The notes under the pieces: model-generated
Seen by the model: only the letters and a program-made list of their open reading frames with translations
Told to the model about the DNA's origin: nothing
Database searches by the model: none
Source: Azoarcus sp.
GTDB lineage: Bacteria; Pseudomonadota; Gammaproteobacteria; Burkholderiales; Rhodocyclaceae
Length of the DNA stretch: 43,475 nt
Assembly: GCA_031258965.1 (NCBI GenBank)
Contig: JAIRMC010000002.1
Location: 1 to 43,475 of the forward strand
Direction: 5' to 3'
Made by a program: the position numbers and the translations under genes
Part shown: in pieces, positions 24,925 to 33,792 of the stretch
Layout: every line of letters starts with the position of its first letter
Position numbering within the stretch: the first letter of the stretch is position 1

Positions 24925-25350
24925 TCAAGGATGTGACGTAACCCAGGCGTCACCCCGCGGGGAGATTTCCTTTTTCCAGATAGGCGCGCGCGCCTTGAGT
25001 TCATCAATCAACCAATGGCAGGCATCCAGCGCCGGGGCGCGGTGCTCGGCAGCGGCGGCGATGAGAACGATGTTGTCACCGGCATGCACCGCGCCCAGCC
25101 TGTGCACGATACGCACGTCGATCAGCCCGAAGCGCGAGACCGCCTGCGCGTGCAGGTTTTGCAGTTCGGCAAGCGCCATGGCTTCGTAAGCGTCGAAACG
25201 GATTTCGTCCACCTTACGGTCTCCGGAAAAATCGCGCGCGCAGCCGAGAAACACCGCAATGCCACCAATGCGGCGCGAGACGGCGCGCAGGGCGGCAATT
25301 TCCCTGTCCAGCGAAAAATCTTCCTGTTGCAGGCGTACCGCGTCCAGCAT
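24925..25350 (-). CDS. moaE: Molybdopterin synthase large subunit
   Basis: 141 residues. It transfers sulfur with MoaD to convert cyclic pyranopterin monophosphate to molybdopterin. Seen: the N-terminal QQEDFSLDREIAALR, GGIAVFLGCARDFS, the EAMALAELQ helix, the IVHRLGAVHAGD loop and the catalytic lysines near the C-terminus in WKKE. The start ATG 25350 follows the moaD stop by a single base. Convergent with creC, 82 bp apart, with no clear hairpin between. Confidence 0.95.
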   Translation of the reverse strand: MLDAVRLQQEDFSLDREIAALRAVSRRIGGIAVFLGCARDFSGDRKVDEIRFDAYEAMALAELQNLHAQAVSRFGLIDVRIVHRLGAVHAGDNIVLIAAAAEHRAPALDACHWLIDELKARAPIWKKEISPRGDAWVTSHP

Positions 25351-25351
25351 T

Positions 25352-25594
25352 TCAGCCTCCGGAAAACGCCGACATGAAAACAACTTCCGCCCCGTCGGCG
25401 AGCGGCGCGTCGTCCTGTTCATCGACGCGCCTGCCATTGACCGCCACGATGGAAACGAGCGAGAAAGCTTCCCCGTGCCGCGCGCGCAATTCGCTGTAAA
25501 TATCCTGCCAGCGCAGGCCTTGCCGGAAATCCGCCTCGATCTGGCGCGCGCCGACACGCTCGGCCACCGGGCCGAAGAAAAGTACACGGATCAT
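25352..25594 (-). CDS. moaD: Molybdopterin synthase sulfur carrier subunit
   Basis: 80-residue ubiquitin-like protein ending in the essential Gly-Gly (FSGG), which is adenylated and thiocarboxylated. The VRVLFFGPVAERVG opening type and the internal VAVNGRRVD strand are typical of MoaD. Start ATG overlaps the moaC stop (ATGA), stop abuts moaE. Order moaC-moaD-moaE. Confidence 0.95.
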   Translation of the reverse strand: MIRVLFFGPVAERVGARQIEADFRQGLRWQDIYSELRARHGEAFSLVSIVAVNGRRVDEQDDAPLADGAEVVFMSAFSGG

Positions 25595-26106
25595 GACAAC
25601 GCCTCCCGCGCGCCGCGCCGCCAGGAGCCGCTTTTGCCGCCGTGCTTTTCCTCCAGTTGCAGATTTTCGAGGCGCATGCCCCGATCAATGGATTTACACA
25701 TGTCATAGATTGTCAGTAAGGCGGCAGCGGCGGCGCACAAAGCCTCCATTTCGACGCCGGTCGATCCGGTACAACGGGCGCTGACCCGCGTGCCAAGACC
25801 GACACGGCCTTCGGCATCCGGCACGAGAATTTCCCCAAATTCGACTTCGACCCCGGAGAGCGGCACGGGATGACACATGGGAATCAGATCGGACGTGCGT
25901 TTGGCGGCCAGGACCGCCGCGACGTCGGCGACGGCAAGCACGTTGCCCTTGGCGAGCGTTCCGGCGCGGATGCGTTCCAGCGTCCCCGGCAAGATGCGCA
26001 GAGTGCCGCTAGCGGTCGCCGCGCGATGGCTTTCCGCCTTGGCGGAGACATCGACCATGCGTGCACGCCCGGCGGCGGAAAAATGGGTCAGGTCGGACTT
26101 GTCCAA
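25591..26106 (-). CDS. moaC: Cyclic pyranopterin monophosphate synthase
   Basis: 171 residues. It rearranges 3',8-cH2GTP (product of MoaA) to cPMP. Core motifs are present: MVDVSAKAESHR, KRTSDLIPMCHPVPLSGVEV (catalytic CHP), STGVEMEAL and the YDMCKSID helix. No ATG fits: the family start aligns with a TTG at 26106 (LDKSDLTHF) that has AAGGA 6 nt upstream. The longer frame upstream crosses the repeat and is not coding. moaA is 8 kb away at 33793. Confidence 0.93.
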   Translation of the reverse strand: MDKSDLTHFSAAGRARMVDVSAKAESHRAATASGTLRILPGTLERIRAGTLAKGNVLAVADVAAVLAAKRTSDLIPMCHPVPLSGVEVEFGEILVPDAEGRVGLGTRVSARCTGSTGVEMEALCAAAAALLTIYDMCKSIDRGMRLENLQLEEKHGGKSGSWRRGAREALS

Positions 26107-26135
26107 GAAAAATCCTTTTGGAATCAGTGGCCAAG

Positions 26136-26198
26136 CGTCATTGCGAGGCTTGATGCGCTGCCATGCGTAGCACTGGCGGCAGCGTCTTGCAATGACGG
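26136..26198. repeat. Paired REP-like element
   Basis: cgtcattgcgag at the left and cttgcaatgacgg at the right form an inverted pair with 38 bp between them, in the 203-bp gap upstream of moaC. It follows the same plan as 6719-6814 and 33703-33782. Confidence 0.65.
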
Positions 26199-26309
26199 CG
26201 ACTTGACCAGCGTTTCCTTTGCAAGAATACGCGGGCCAACCAGCCCGCAATGCAGGCACAGTGTAACGGGTTTGCAGCCAAAGCAATCATCGCGCCGCTG
26301 CCCGTGGCG

Positions 26310-28979
26310 TCAGTCTTCCGACACGGTCTGATTCAGTCCGGCGAGTTCCTTGGCGAAATCAGCAGCGGGAACCGGGCGGCTGAACAAATAGCCCTGGAAG
26401 AGATCGCATCCATGGTTGAGCAGGAACAAACGCTGTTCGTTGGTTTCCACGCCTTCGGCAACGACCTTGAGGCCCAGGGCGTGGGCCATGCTGATGATGG
26501 CAATGGCGATCTTGCCGTCGGCATCGGCGTTGTGGATGTCCGAGACGAAGCTTTTGTCGATCTTCAGCACGTTGACGTCGAATTGCTTGAGATAGGAGAG
26601 CGACGAGTAGCCAGTGCCGAAATCGTCGATGGACAACCCCAGGCCCATTTCGCGCAGGCGGGCGAGCATGTCGACGGTGCGGCCAACATTGCGGATCAAC
26701 ATGGATTCGGTCAGTTCGAGTTCGATCAGTTCGGGGTCGAGGCGGGCAGCGGCCAGGCTGTTCGAGATCAGCACGGGCAGGTCGTTTTGCAGGAATTGCT
26801 GCGCCGACAGGTTTATCGCCACCGGCACGATGGACAATCCGGCTTCACGCCAGTCGTGGAGCTGCTGGCAGGCGGTGTTCAGCACCCATTCGCCGATCGG
26901 CACGATGAGGCCGGATTCTTCGGCTAGGCGAATGAAGCGATCAGGCTGGATCATGCCCTGTTCAGGGTGCCGCCAGCGCAAAAGCGCCTCGGCGCTTTGC
27001 AGGCGGTTGGTTCTGGCGTCGATCTTGGGTTGGTAGAAGAGTTCGAGTTCCTTGTTGTCGACCGCGCCGCGAAGCTGGTTTTCAAGCAGCAGGTCGCCGA
27101 GCGTGGAGGTGTTCATGTCAGTGGAGTAGAAGCGGAAGTTGTTGCGTCCGTCTTCCTTGGCGCGGCTCATGGCCGCGTCCGCGTTGCGCAGCAGTTCCGC
27201 CGCCGTGCCGCCGTCCGTGTCGAAGATGGCGATGCCGATACTGGCGGTGATGCTGATGCTGTGCTCGCCCAGGAGGTAGGGGCGGCCGACGCTGTTGAGC
27301 AGTTTGCGCGCGATGGCGGCGGCATCTTGCGGCTGGTTGATGTCGGGCAGGATGAAGACGAATTCGTCGCCGCCGAGGCGGGAGACGGTATCGGTGTCGC
27401 GCAGAAGGTTATGGCTGCGGTGCGCGACTTGCTGGAGCAGCGCATCGCCCAGTTCGCTGCCCAAGGTATCGTTGATGTTGCGGAAGCGGTCGAGGTTGAG
27501 AAAGAGCACAGCGGCATGGTTGTTGATACGCCGCGCCTGGGTGATGGCTTCGTTCAGGCGCTCCTGCATCACTAAACGGTTGGGCAGGTTGGTGAGCGAA
27601 TCGTGTTGCGAGAGGTGCTGGATATGGGCTTCGTTACGCTTGCGCTCGGAGGTGTCGGAGAAGATGCCGATGTAGTTCGTGAGCCTGTTTTCGTTGTCGC
27701 GCAGGGCCGTGATCGAGAGCCATTCGGGGAATACTTCGCCATTGCGGCGGCGATTCCAGATTTCGCCTTGCCATTTGCCGCGCCGCTCAAGCGATTTCCA
27801 CATGTCCTGGTAGAAGGCCGTTGCGTGCTGTCCGGAGCTGAGCAGCGAGGTCGGCTGCGTGCGGATTTCTTCGAGGGTGTAGCCGGTAATGGTGGTAAAC
27901 GCCGGATTGGCGGTGAGGATGCGGGCGCGGGCATCGGTGATGACCATGCCTTCGGTGGCGCTGGTAAAGACGGTGGCGTAGAGCTTGAGGTGGGTCTGGG
28001 CGCGGTGCAGTTCGTCGATGCGTTGTTCGAGATTGCGGTTGGCGTTGCGCAGGGCCTGTGTGGCGTGGCCAAGACGGGCAAAGATCAGCACTAGGTAGAA
28101 GGCGAGTACGAGCGCGACGACAAAAAGCAATATCCGGTAGATTTGCGCCCGTTCCGCCGAGCGCGCGTAGCCGCTGTCGTAGGTCTGGACGATTTGCATG
28201 CCCGCGTGCTCGGTGGGAATCGCGGCGAGTTCGCGCAGCCTGTTGCTGATGGCTTGGTTGTGGTCGACCATGATCCGGGCATGGTCGATGGTGTTTTTCA
28301 CTGCCGTGGCTACCTGTCCGGGCTGTTTGGCGCTCTCGCGCGCGAGGGTTTCCAGACGTTTGTAGATGGCGGTCGCAAAGTCTTTGTCGTCCGAGACCAT
28401 GTAGGTCATGACGTCGTTGCTCAGGGCGGCGATTTCGGTGCGCAGGTACGGGCTGGCGAGCGTCTGGACGGTTTTTTTGATCGAGGTGGGAAAGTAGCGG
28501 GTCGAGTTGCGCAGTACCGCGCTTTCGCGCACGAAGCTTTCGATGAGTTGGTTCCTGCGCTGCGTCAGTTTGTCGAATTCATCTATCCGGCGCGCCAGTT
28601 GCCTGGCGTCATCGCCAGACAGGAAACCCGGCATGCGACGCAGCTTTTCTATCAGGGCGTTGATATTCCTGGTGCTTCGGGAGATGCTGTCGTAGTTCTT
28701 GGTAAGCTCGAAGCGGATTGCCAGTACGTCGCTGTATATCTGGGCATTGGTCTGGCGGAGGTCGCTCAGTTCGCGCGCATAGGCCAGATGCACGGAGGCC
28801 GATACCGAATCGGCGTTCTGGAAAAGCCATATCAGCGCAACCGCGGCCATTGCCACCATGAGCAGGGCTTGCCCAAATCCGCCGCGAGGCGCGGGCGGAG
28901 ACGCTTCGGCGGTATCGGGCGCGAGGGGCGGCGAAAGCTGGGCGTCGGCGGCTTGGGCCTGGCTGTTGTCGAGGCTCAT
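26310..28979 (-). CDS. Membrane sensor with PAS, GGDEF and EAL domains
   Basis: 889 residues. Pro/Ala-rich cytoplasmic tail, TM1 (about 36-53), an all-helical periplasmic domain (54-283, DAHL-like) and TM2 (about 285-305). Then coiled coil, PAS (about 335-450), GGDEF (about 455-620, intact RLGGDEF) and EAL (about 635-880, SAEALLRW, INLSAQQF, DDFGTGYSSL, EGVET). The signature residues look complete in both enzymatic domains, so it could make and break c-di-GMP; usually one activity dominates. Its start overlaps the peroxidase stop (ATGA), placing it in one unit with the peroxidase and the glucan synthase. Start ATG 28979 is well supported by that junction. Confidence 0.93.
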   Translation of the reverse strand: MSLDNSQAQAADAQLSPPLAPDTAEASPPAPRGGFGQALLMVAMAAVALIWLFQNADSVSASVHLAYARELSDLRQTNAQIYSDVLAIRFELTKNYDSISRSTRNINALIEKLRRMPGFLSGDDARQLARRIDEFDKLTQRRNQLIESFVRESAVLRNSTRYFPTSIKKTVQTLASPYLRTEIAALSNDVMTYMVSDDKDFATAIYKRLETLARESAKQPGQVATAVKNTIDHARIMVDHNQAISNRLRELAAIPTEHAGMQIVQTYDSGYARSAERAQIYRILLFVVALVLAFYLVLIFARLGHATQALRNANRNLEQRIDELHRAQTHLKLYATVFTSATEGMVITDARARILTANPAFTTITGYTLEEIRTQPTSLLSSGQHATAFYQDMWKSLERRGKWQGEIWNRRRNGEVFPEWLSITALRDNENRLTNYIGIFSDTSERKRNEAHIQHLSQHDSLTNLPNRLVMQERLNEAITQARRINNHAAVLFLNLDRFRNINDTLGSELGDALLQQVAHRSHNLLRDTDTVSRLGGDEFVFILPDINQPQDAAAIARKLLNSVGRPYLLGEHSISITASIGIAIFDTDGGTAAELLRNADAAMSRAKEDGRNNFRFYSTDMNTSTLGDLLLENQLRGAVDNKELELFYQPKIDARTNRLQSAEALLRWRHPEQGMIQPDRFIRLAEESGLIVPIGEWVLNTACQQLHDWREAGLSIVPVAINLSAQQFLQNDLPVLISNSLAAARLDPELIELELTESMLIRNVGRTVDMLARLREMGLGLSIDDFGTGYSSLSYLKQFDVNVLKIDKSFVSDIHNADADGKIAIAIISMAHALGLKVVAEGVETNEQRLFLLNHGCDLFQGYLFSRPVPAADFAKELAGLNQTVSED

Positions 28980-30019
28980 GGCTGCAAAGGCTCTCCGCGG
29001 TATTCCCCAGTCAGGCTTTTGAGAAAGGCGGAGATGTGGCGGCGGTCTTCCTGGGACAGGGTGCGGCCAAGTTGATAGCGGCCCATGATGTCGATGGCTT
29101 CATCGAGCGTGGCGGCGCTGCCATCGTGGAAATAGGGTGCGGTAACTGCGACGTTGCGCAGGCTCGGGACTTTGAAAACGTAACGGTCTTCTTCCCGTTT
29201 GGTGATGTTGTAGCGGCCCAGGTCGGCCTTGGTGATGCTGCCGCGGTCAGCGAAATAATCGCCCATGATGCCGAACCGCTGGAAGAAGTTGCCGCCGACG
29301 CCGATGCCCTGATGGCAGCTGATGCATCCGTAATCGGTGAAGCGCCGGAAGCCTTCTTGTGTTTCATTGTCGATGGCCGTCGTGTCGCCATTGAGGAAAC
29401 GGTCGAAAGGCGCATTGGGCGTGAGCAGGGACGCTTCAAAGTTCACCAGGGCGTCCGTGATTGTCCGCTCGCTGATTTCGCCGCCGTACTCGTGCTGGAA
29501 ATCACCGCGATAGGCCGTGTTTTCCTTGACGCGGCGGATGGCGATGGCCCAACTGCTCGCCATTTCGGAAGGATCCAGCAGCGGCCCGGCGATCTGCTCG
29601 GCGAGGCTGGCCGCGCGCCCGTCCCAAAATTGGCGGAAATTGAATACCGAATTGAATACCGTCGGCGCATTGACAACCCCCGTGGCGTTGCCTACGCCGC
29701 GCGAGAACCTGAGTCCATCGTCGCCGCCATTGGCAAGCGCATGGCAGTTTGCACAGGAAACCGTACCGTCGGCTGAAAGTTGGGGATCGTTGAACAGCTT
29801 TTCGCCGAGTTGCGCTTTGCCGGAGAGGATATCCTGTTCCGCAGGGCGTGGAATGGGCAGGATGGCGTCCTGGCGCCATTGCTGCGTGTCGGGCGCGCTC
29901 GACACGCCATTGCCAGAGGGCGGGTTTTCGTCTTTCGGGATGGTGAGCGTTACAACGAGGGCCGCTGCCAGCAGGGTGAGGAAACCATAAAGCAGGAAAT
30001 GCGCTCGTCCTCTGTTCAT
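28976..30019 (-). CDS. Membrane-anchored diheme cytochrome c peroxidase
   Basis: 347 residues with an N-terminal membrane anchor (FLLYGFLTLLAAALVVTL), a Pro/Ser-rich linker and two heme c sites: CANCH (Cys89) and CISCH (Cys232). The pattern LGEKLFNDPQLS ahead of the first site, FWDGRAASLAEQ, and VPSLRNVAVTAPYFHDG are typical of the CcpA/MauG family. In bacterial peroxidases the C-terminal heme passes electrons and the N-terminal heme reduces H2O2 to water in the periplasm. The family also includes oxidases and sensors, so peroxidase function is likely rather than proven. The gene follows the glucan synthase by 34 bp and overlaps the GGDEF-EAL gene by four. Confidence 0.92.
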   Translation of the reverse strand: MNRGRAHFLLYGFLTLLAAALVVTLTIPKDENPPSGNGVSSAPDTQQWRQDAILPIPRPAEQDILSGKAQLGEKLFNDPQLSADGTVSCANCHALANGGDDGLRFSRGVGNATGVVNAPTVFNSVFNFRQFWDGRAASLAEQIAGPLLDPSEMASSWAIAIRRVKENTAYRGDFQHEYGGEISERTITDALVNFEASLLTPNAPFDRFLNGDTTAIDNETQEGFRRFTDYGCISCHQGIGVGGNFFQRFGIMGDYFADRGSITKADLGRYNITKREEDRYVFKVPSLRNVAVTAPYFHDGSAATLDEAIDIMGRYQLGRTLSQEDRRHISAFLKSLTGEYRGEPLQP

Positions 30020-30053
30020 GGCACGGCTCGTAAAGGCTTATTCTCGGAATGGT

Positions 30054-32729
30054 TCAAGGCGTTGGCGACAGCTCCGGCCCCGGCGGGGAGAGTGTAGGCG
30101 CGCGCCGTTCGGGCAGATAAGACGCGATCTGGCAGGCGAGGGATGCCATGTAAGGAATGCATTGCAAGGCGAGAATCCCGACCCATAATTGCGTTTCGGC
30201 GTCACCGGCGCCGCGTTTCCACACAACCGCCATGATTGCTAGAACGAGGGCGACAAGCATGCCCAGTTCTTCACGAATCGGGCTGAAAAACGCAAATGCG
30301 CCCTGGGTTTTCCACCCCTTCGGGGTAACGATAAATACGCCTTTTTTCTTGACGAGGCCAGTGAACACGCCACGTGCAATGGCGTGTGACAGTCCGACCG
30401 AGAGAATGGAGGCGCCAAGGATGTCACGCCACGGGCAGGCCATGGTCCGGCGGTAAAGAATAGGGCCGAGCGCGGCCTTGAAGGCCATGAAACCAAGGAC
30501 GGGCAAGGCGAGCGCCACCACGGGCAAGCTGAATGCCTTGGGCCAGGCAAGGATGCCCACCGTCCAGAGCAGGCTGCCGTATGCGAACACCAATTGCAGG
30601 GCGTCGCCGAACCAAGCGAACCAGCCGGTGAGGAAGTGATAACGCTGCGCGAAATCCAGCGTGCCGCGCCCGAGCATTTTCGGCAAGTGGGCCTTGAGGA
30701 TTTGCATGGCCCCGAAGGCCCAGCGGAAACGCTGGCTCTTGATCGCGGCGAAATCCGAGGGCGTGAGGCCGCGGCCAAGGACGTGGTCGACGTAGCGAGT
30801 GTCGTAGCCCTTCTCGATCAGGCGCAGGCCCAGTTCGGTATCCTCGCAGATGCACCATTCCGACCAGCCGCCCACTTCTTCCAGCGCCTTGCGGCGTACC
30901 AGCGTCATGGTGCCGTGCTGGATGAGGGCATTGCGCTCGTTCCGATGGTGCATGCCGATGCGGAAAAACCCATCGAATTCCCAATTGCACATGCGGCGGA
31001 AAGCCTGGGTTTCCCAGTCGCGGTGCGCTTGCGGCGCCTGGACCACGGCGACATCATCCTTGTCGAAGTGCGGCACGAGATTCGCCAGCCATTGCGGATC
31101 GACGACGTAATCGGCATCGACCACGCCGACGATCCCGGCGCGCGGGTCGGTGACTTTCAGTCCGTAATTGAGCGCGCCCGCCTTGAAGCCGGGCCAGTTC
31201 ATCAGGTGGAAGAAACGAAACCTCGGCCCCAGTTCGGCGCAGCGTTTTTCCAGGGGCCGCCACAGGCTCTCGTCGCGGGTGTTGTTGTCGAGAACCAGCA
31301 CTTCAAAATTGCCGTAATCGAGCGCCGCGAGGCTGTCGATGGTGGCAATCACCATTTCCGGCGGTTCGTTGTAGCAGGCGAGATGGATGGAGACGAACGG
31401 CTGTTCGCCGACGGGATGCGGCGGCAGAGGCGCGAAGCGGCGGCGCCATCGGCGCTTGAACAGGATTTCGCCGAACTCGAAGCCGTGCGAGAGCAGCACC
31501 GCGACGGTGAGGCAGGTTGCCCCGATAATCATCGCCAGCCCGATGAGTTCGCGCTGCTGGCGCTGCGGCACCAGGTAATACTCTACTGGCACGTTCAGGC
31601 CGATAATCAGGGTCGATACGCAGGCCTGGATCATCGTGGCCAGGAAAAGCCTGCCGCCAACGCTCCAACCCGGAAGAAAAAAAGCCGCCAGCATCATGGG
31701 CAGGAAGGCGATGGTCGCGGCGTAGCTCGCCTTGTTCGACCAGTGCCGGTCGCGCACGATGCGGCCCGTGAGCGGGTATTTGAGCTTGCGGTCAACGTCG
31801 TACATGCCCCAGTAGGCGCCGGCCCAGCCCTCGCCCCGGTCGGCGTCGATTTTCCATGGCTGGTCGATGGCCTCCAGCAAAAAGTAATCGAGCATCGGCG
31901 TGCGCGGATCGGAAAGGAATTCCCGCACGAAACGGGCCTGGTTGTTGTCCGAGGGCGCCGCCGCCTCCCGCACCGGCCCCTTGCTTGGCCAGCCGATTTC
32001 GCCGATGACGATCTTCTTGTCCGGAAAAAGCCTGGCCATTTCTTCATAACGCTCGAACACGCGGTCGATCGCCTCGTCGATGCTTATTCCTTCATGATAG
32101 GGAAAGATATGCACGGTAATGAAATCGACATGCTCTGCAAGCGCTGGGTATTTCTGCCATACATGCCATTGCTCCGCCGTCGAAACGGGTTTGCGCACCT
32201 TCGCGCGCACCTCGTCGAGATAGTCTGTGAGTCGCTCGAAAGCCTGTTCGATGTTTCTTTCGTTCTGGGCGCGCCACAAGACTTCGTTGCCGACGACAAC
32301 CCGCTCGATGTGGCGCATTTCATTGGCCGCGCCGATCAGGGCGTTGATTTCCTGGCGGTTCCGGGTTTCGTCGTTGTCGATCCAGATGCCCGCCGTCACC
32401 TGGAAATCACGCTCTCCAGCCAAGCGCAGCAGCATGGGCAGGTCGGAAATGCCGTAGGTGCGCAGGCTGTCGGTTTTATTCCTGAGCATGTCGAGGTCGT
32501 CCGATAATTCGGCGGCGCTTGGGTGCGGCCCCGTAAACGGGCTTTGGCCGCGCCGGTAGCCGCTGTAGCTGAATCCTCTGATGCCGAAAGAGGTGGCATG
32601 CGGGGAATCGTTGCTGTATCCGTATGCCTGCCACAATGAATACTGGGCGCTGGCAACAGCGGCAGCGATGGCAATGGCGATGGTCAGGCGGAAAACGAAC
32701 GTGACAGCCTTCGATGCGGGTTCTTTCAT
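30054..32729 (-). CDS. GH17-GT2 beta-glucan synthase (NdvB-like)
   Basis: 891 residues from ATG 32729. Signal-anchor helix, then a periplasmic glycoside hydrolase 17 domain (about 45-330) with the two catalytic acids in GNEVLWR and IGEIGWPS. Two or more membrane helices follow (about 335-420). A cytoplasmic family 2 glycosyltransferase domain comes next (about 450-700: HLACYNEPPEM, VVDADY, ICEDTELG and the QRFRW motif), then four or five C-terminal helices. The GH17+GT2 fusion is the plan of periplasmic cyclic beta-1,3-glucan synthases in Pseudomonas (NdvB), which build and cyclise glucan. I infer glucan output; the linkage cannot be read. A TTG at 32753 is a weaker alternative start. It heads the unit with the peroxidase and c-di-GMP genes. 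Confidence 0.85.
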   Translation of the reverse strand: MKEPASKAVTFVFRLTIAIAIAAAVASAQYSLWQAYGYSNDSPHATSFGIRGFSYSGYRRGQSPFTGPHPSAAELSDDLDMLRNKTDSLRTYGISDLPMLLRLAGERDFQVTAGIWIDNDETRNRQEINALIGAANEMRHIERVVVGNEVLWRAQNERNIEQAFERLTDYLDEVRAKVRKPVSTAEQWHVWQKYPALAEHVDFITVHIFPYHEGISIDEAIDRVFERYEEMARLFPDKKIVIGEIGWPSKGPVREAAAPSDNNQARFVREFLSDPRTPMLDYFLLEAIDQPWKIDADRGEGWAGAYWGMYDVDRKLKYPLTGRIVRDRHWSNKASYAATIAFLPMMLAAFFLPGWSVGGRLFLATMIQACVSTLIIGLNVPVEYYLVPQRQQRELIGLAMIIGATCLTVAVLLSHGFEFGEILFKRRWRRRFAPLPPHPVGEQPFVSIHLACYNEPPEMVIATIDSLAALDYGNFEVLVLDNNTRDESLWRPLEKRCAELGPRFRFFHLMNWPGFKAGALNYGLKVTDPRAGIVGVVDADYVVDPQWLANLVPHFDKDDVAVVQAPQAHRDWETQAFRRMCNWEFDGFFRIGMHHRNERNALIQHGTMTLVRRKALEEVGGWSEWCICEDTELGLRLIEKGYDTRYVDHVLGRGLTPSDFAAIKSQRFRWAFGAMQILKAHLPKMLGRGTLDFAQRYHFLTGWFAWFGDALQLVFAYGSLLWTVGILAWPKAFSLPVVALALPVLGFMAFKAALGPILYRRTMACPWRDILGASILSVGLSHAIARGVFTGLVKKKGVFIVTPKGWKTQGAFAFFSPIREELGMLVALVLAIMAVVWKRGAGDAETQLWVGILALQCIPYMASLACQIASYLPERRAPTLSPPGPELSPTP

Positions 32730-33124
32730 GGTTGCTGACAGCCGGGTGAGCAATACCGTGCCTGGGCGGCGGATGGAAAACGCCGGGCAGGGCGTGGAAC
32801 TGTACCGGGTTCCATGCGCGCATCCAGACGCGGAGGCATCAATACCGAAAAGTGTGGAATATTTCGCATTCTATGCCGTGCAGCGATGAATGACACGACG
32901 CTTGCCACGGGCGCCGTCAACAATTGAAAACGATATTGACAGGGAAGCCGTGACTTTGTACCGTAACGCGCTTTCATTGACGCGCATATTTCCTGCAATG
33001 ACAAGAAAGAAACGGGCAATCCTGCGGTCGCGCGTCCGGATTCAAACCGCGCTCGTCCGGCGGACGTTTCGTCCTGGCGAGGGCATCCTTCCACGTTGTC
33101 AATCACTCAAAGGTAAGAACCATC
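32730..33124. other. Divergent intergenic region between glucan synthase and hcp
   Basis: 395 bp without a convincing gene. It must hold the promoters of both flanking genes. A TTGACA/TACCGT pair facing hcp is the only clear element; no operator or hairpin stands out. Confidence 0.6.
32936..32964 (+). promoter_or_regulatory. Candidate promoter of hcp
   Basis: A consensus TTGACA (32936-32941), a 17-bp spacer, and TACCGT (poor -10, 3 of 6). It would give a leader of about 150 nt before the hcp start. Confidence 0.35.
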
Positions 33125-33610
33125 ATGGCTTCATTGCAGGATTTCTACATCAGGATCGAAGGCATCAGCGGCGAGTCCAAGGATTCCAAACATAAAGGCT
33201 GGATCGACGCGCTCAATTTCAGCTACGGCGTTTCCCAGTCCTCTTCAATGTTCATCGGCGGCGGCGGCGGCGTGGGCAAGGCCAGTTTCGATGCCTTGTC
33301 TTTTACGCACTACGTCGACAGGGCTACACCGAACCTTCTCCAGTATTGCGCAGCGGGCAAGCACGTCCCAACCGTGGAAGTGTCGGCGTGCAAGGCCGGG
33401 GACGGCTCGCAGGAATACATGCACATCACGTTCACGGACTGCCTCATCACCTCGGCCGGTCCGAAAGGCTCGACCGAAGATGCGCGGATACATGAATCGG
33501 TGAGCATTTCCTACGCCAAGATCAAGGTCGAAGTCAAGGAGCAGACCGCCAGCGGCGCCATGGGCGCGGTGGTTACCGGCACCTGGGACGTCAAGCAGAA
33601 CGTGGCCTGA
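33125..33610 (+). CDS. hcp: Orphan type VI secretion tube protein Hcp
   Basis: 161 residues of the Hcp family (DUF796), the hexameric ring protein stacked into the type VI secretion tube and shed as a carrier for effectors. Seen: the opening DFYIRIEGISGESKD, the KGWIDALNFSYGVSQ strand, FDALSFTHYVDRATPNL and the C-terminal EVKEQTASG...TWDVKQN. Length is as usual, with no fused effector domain. No vgrG, tss or immunity genes lie nearby, so it is an orphan copy; it would need a T6SS elsewhere. AAAGG sits 10 nt before ATG 33125. Its own promoter and the isolated position fit a stand-alone transcript. Confidence 0.93.
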   Translation: MASLQDFYIRIEGISGESKDSKHKGWIDALNFSYGVSQSSSMFIGGGGGVGKASFDALSFTHYVDRATPNLLQYCAAGKHVPTVEVSACKAGDGSQEYMHITFTDCLITSAGPKGSTEDARIHESVSISYAKIKVEVKEQTASGAMGAVVTGTWDVKQNVA

Positions 33611-33702
33611 GAAATCGGGAATCAGGGGTCAGCGTGGCGAGGCGCCGCGTAAACTAAATCTGATACCGGATTTCCGATCCCTGTGGGGAAACGCCATTAA
33701 AT

Positions 33703-33782
33703 TAAGCGTCATTGCGAGTAAAGCGCGGCAATCCGCGAGCTGTAGGGCGCATTACGGCATTCAGACATCGCAATGACGCTTA
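33703..33782. repeat. 80-bp REP-like element with 15-bp perfect inverted ends
   Basis: The left arm taagcgtcattgcga (33703-33717) is the exact inverse of tcgcaatgacgctta (33768-33782). Inside is the second core gcgcggcaatccgcg. It is the best preserved copy, lying between the convergent hcp and moaA genes. Confidence 0.85.
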
Positions 33783-33792
33783 TCGGTGTTCC

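Noticed and set aside
26107-26309. Molybdenum-cofactor riboswitch upstream of moaC
   Set aside because: The gap is mostly the paired REP element; no conserved Moco RNA core could be made out.
30594-32507. 637-codon plus-strand frame over the glucan synthase
   Set aside because: Antisense shadow; the minus strand holds catalytic motifs of GH17 and GT2.
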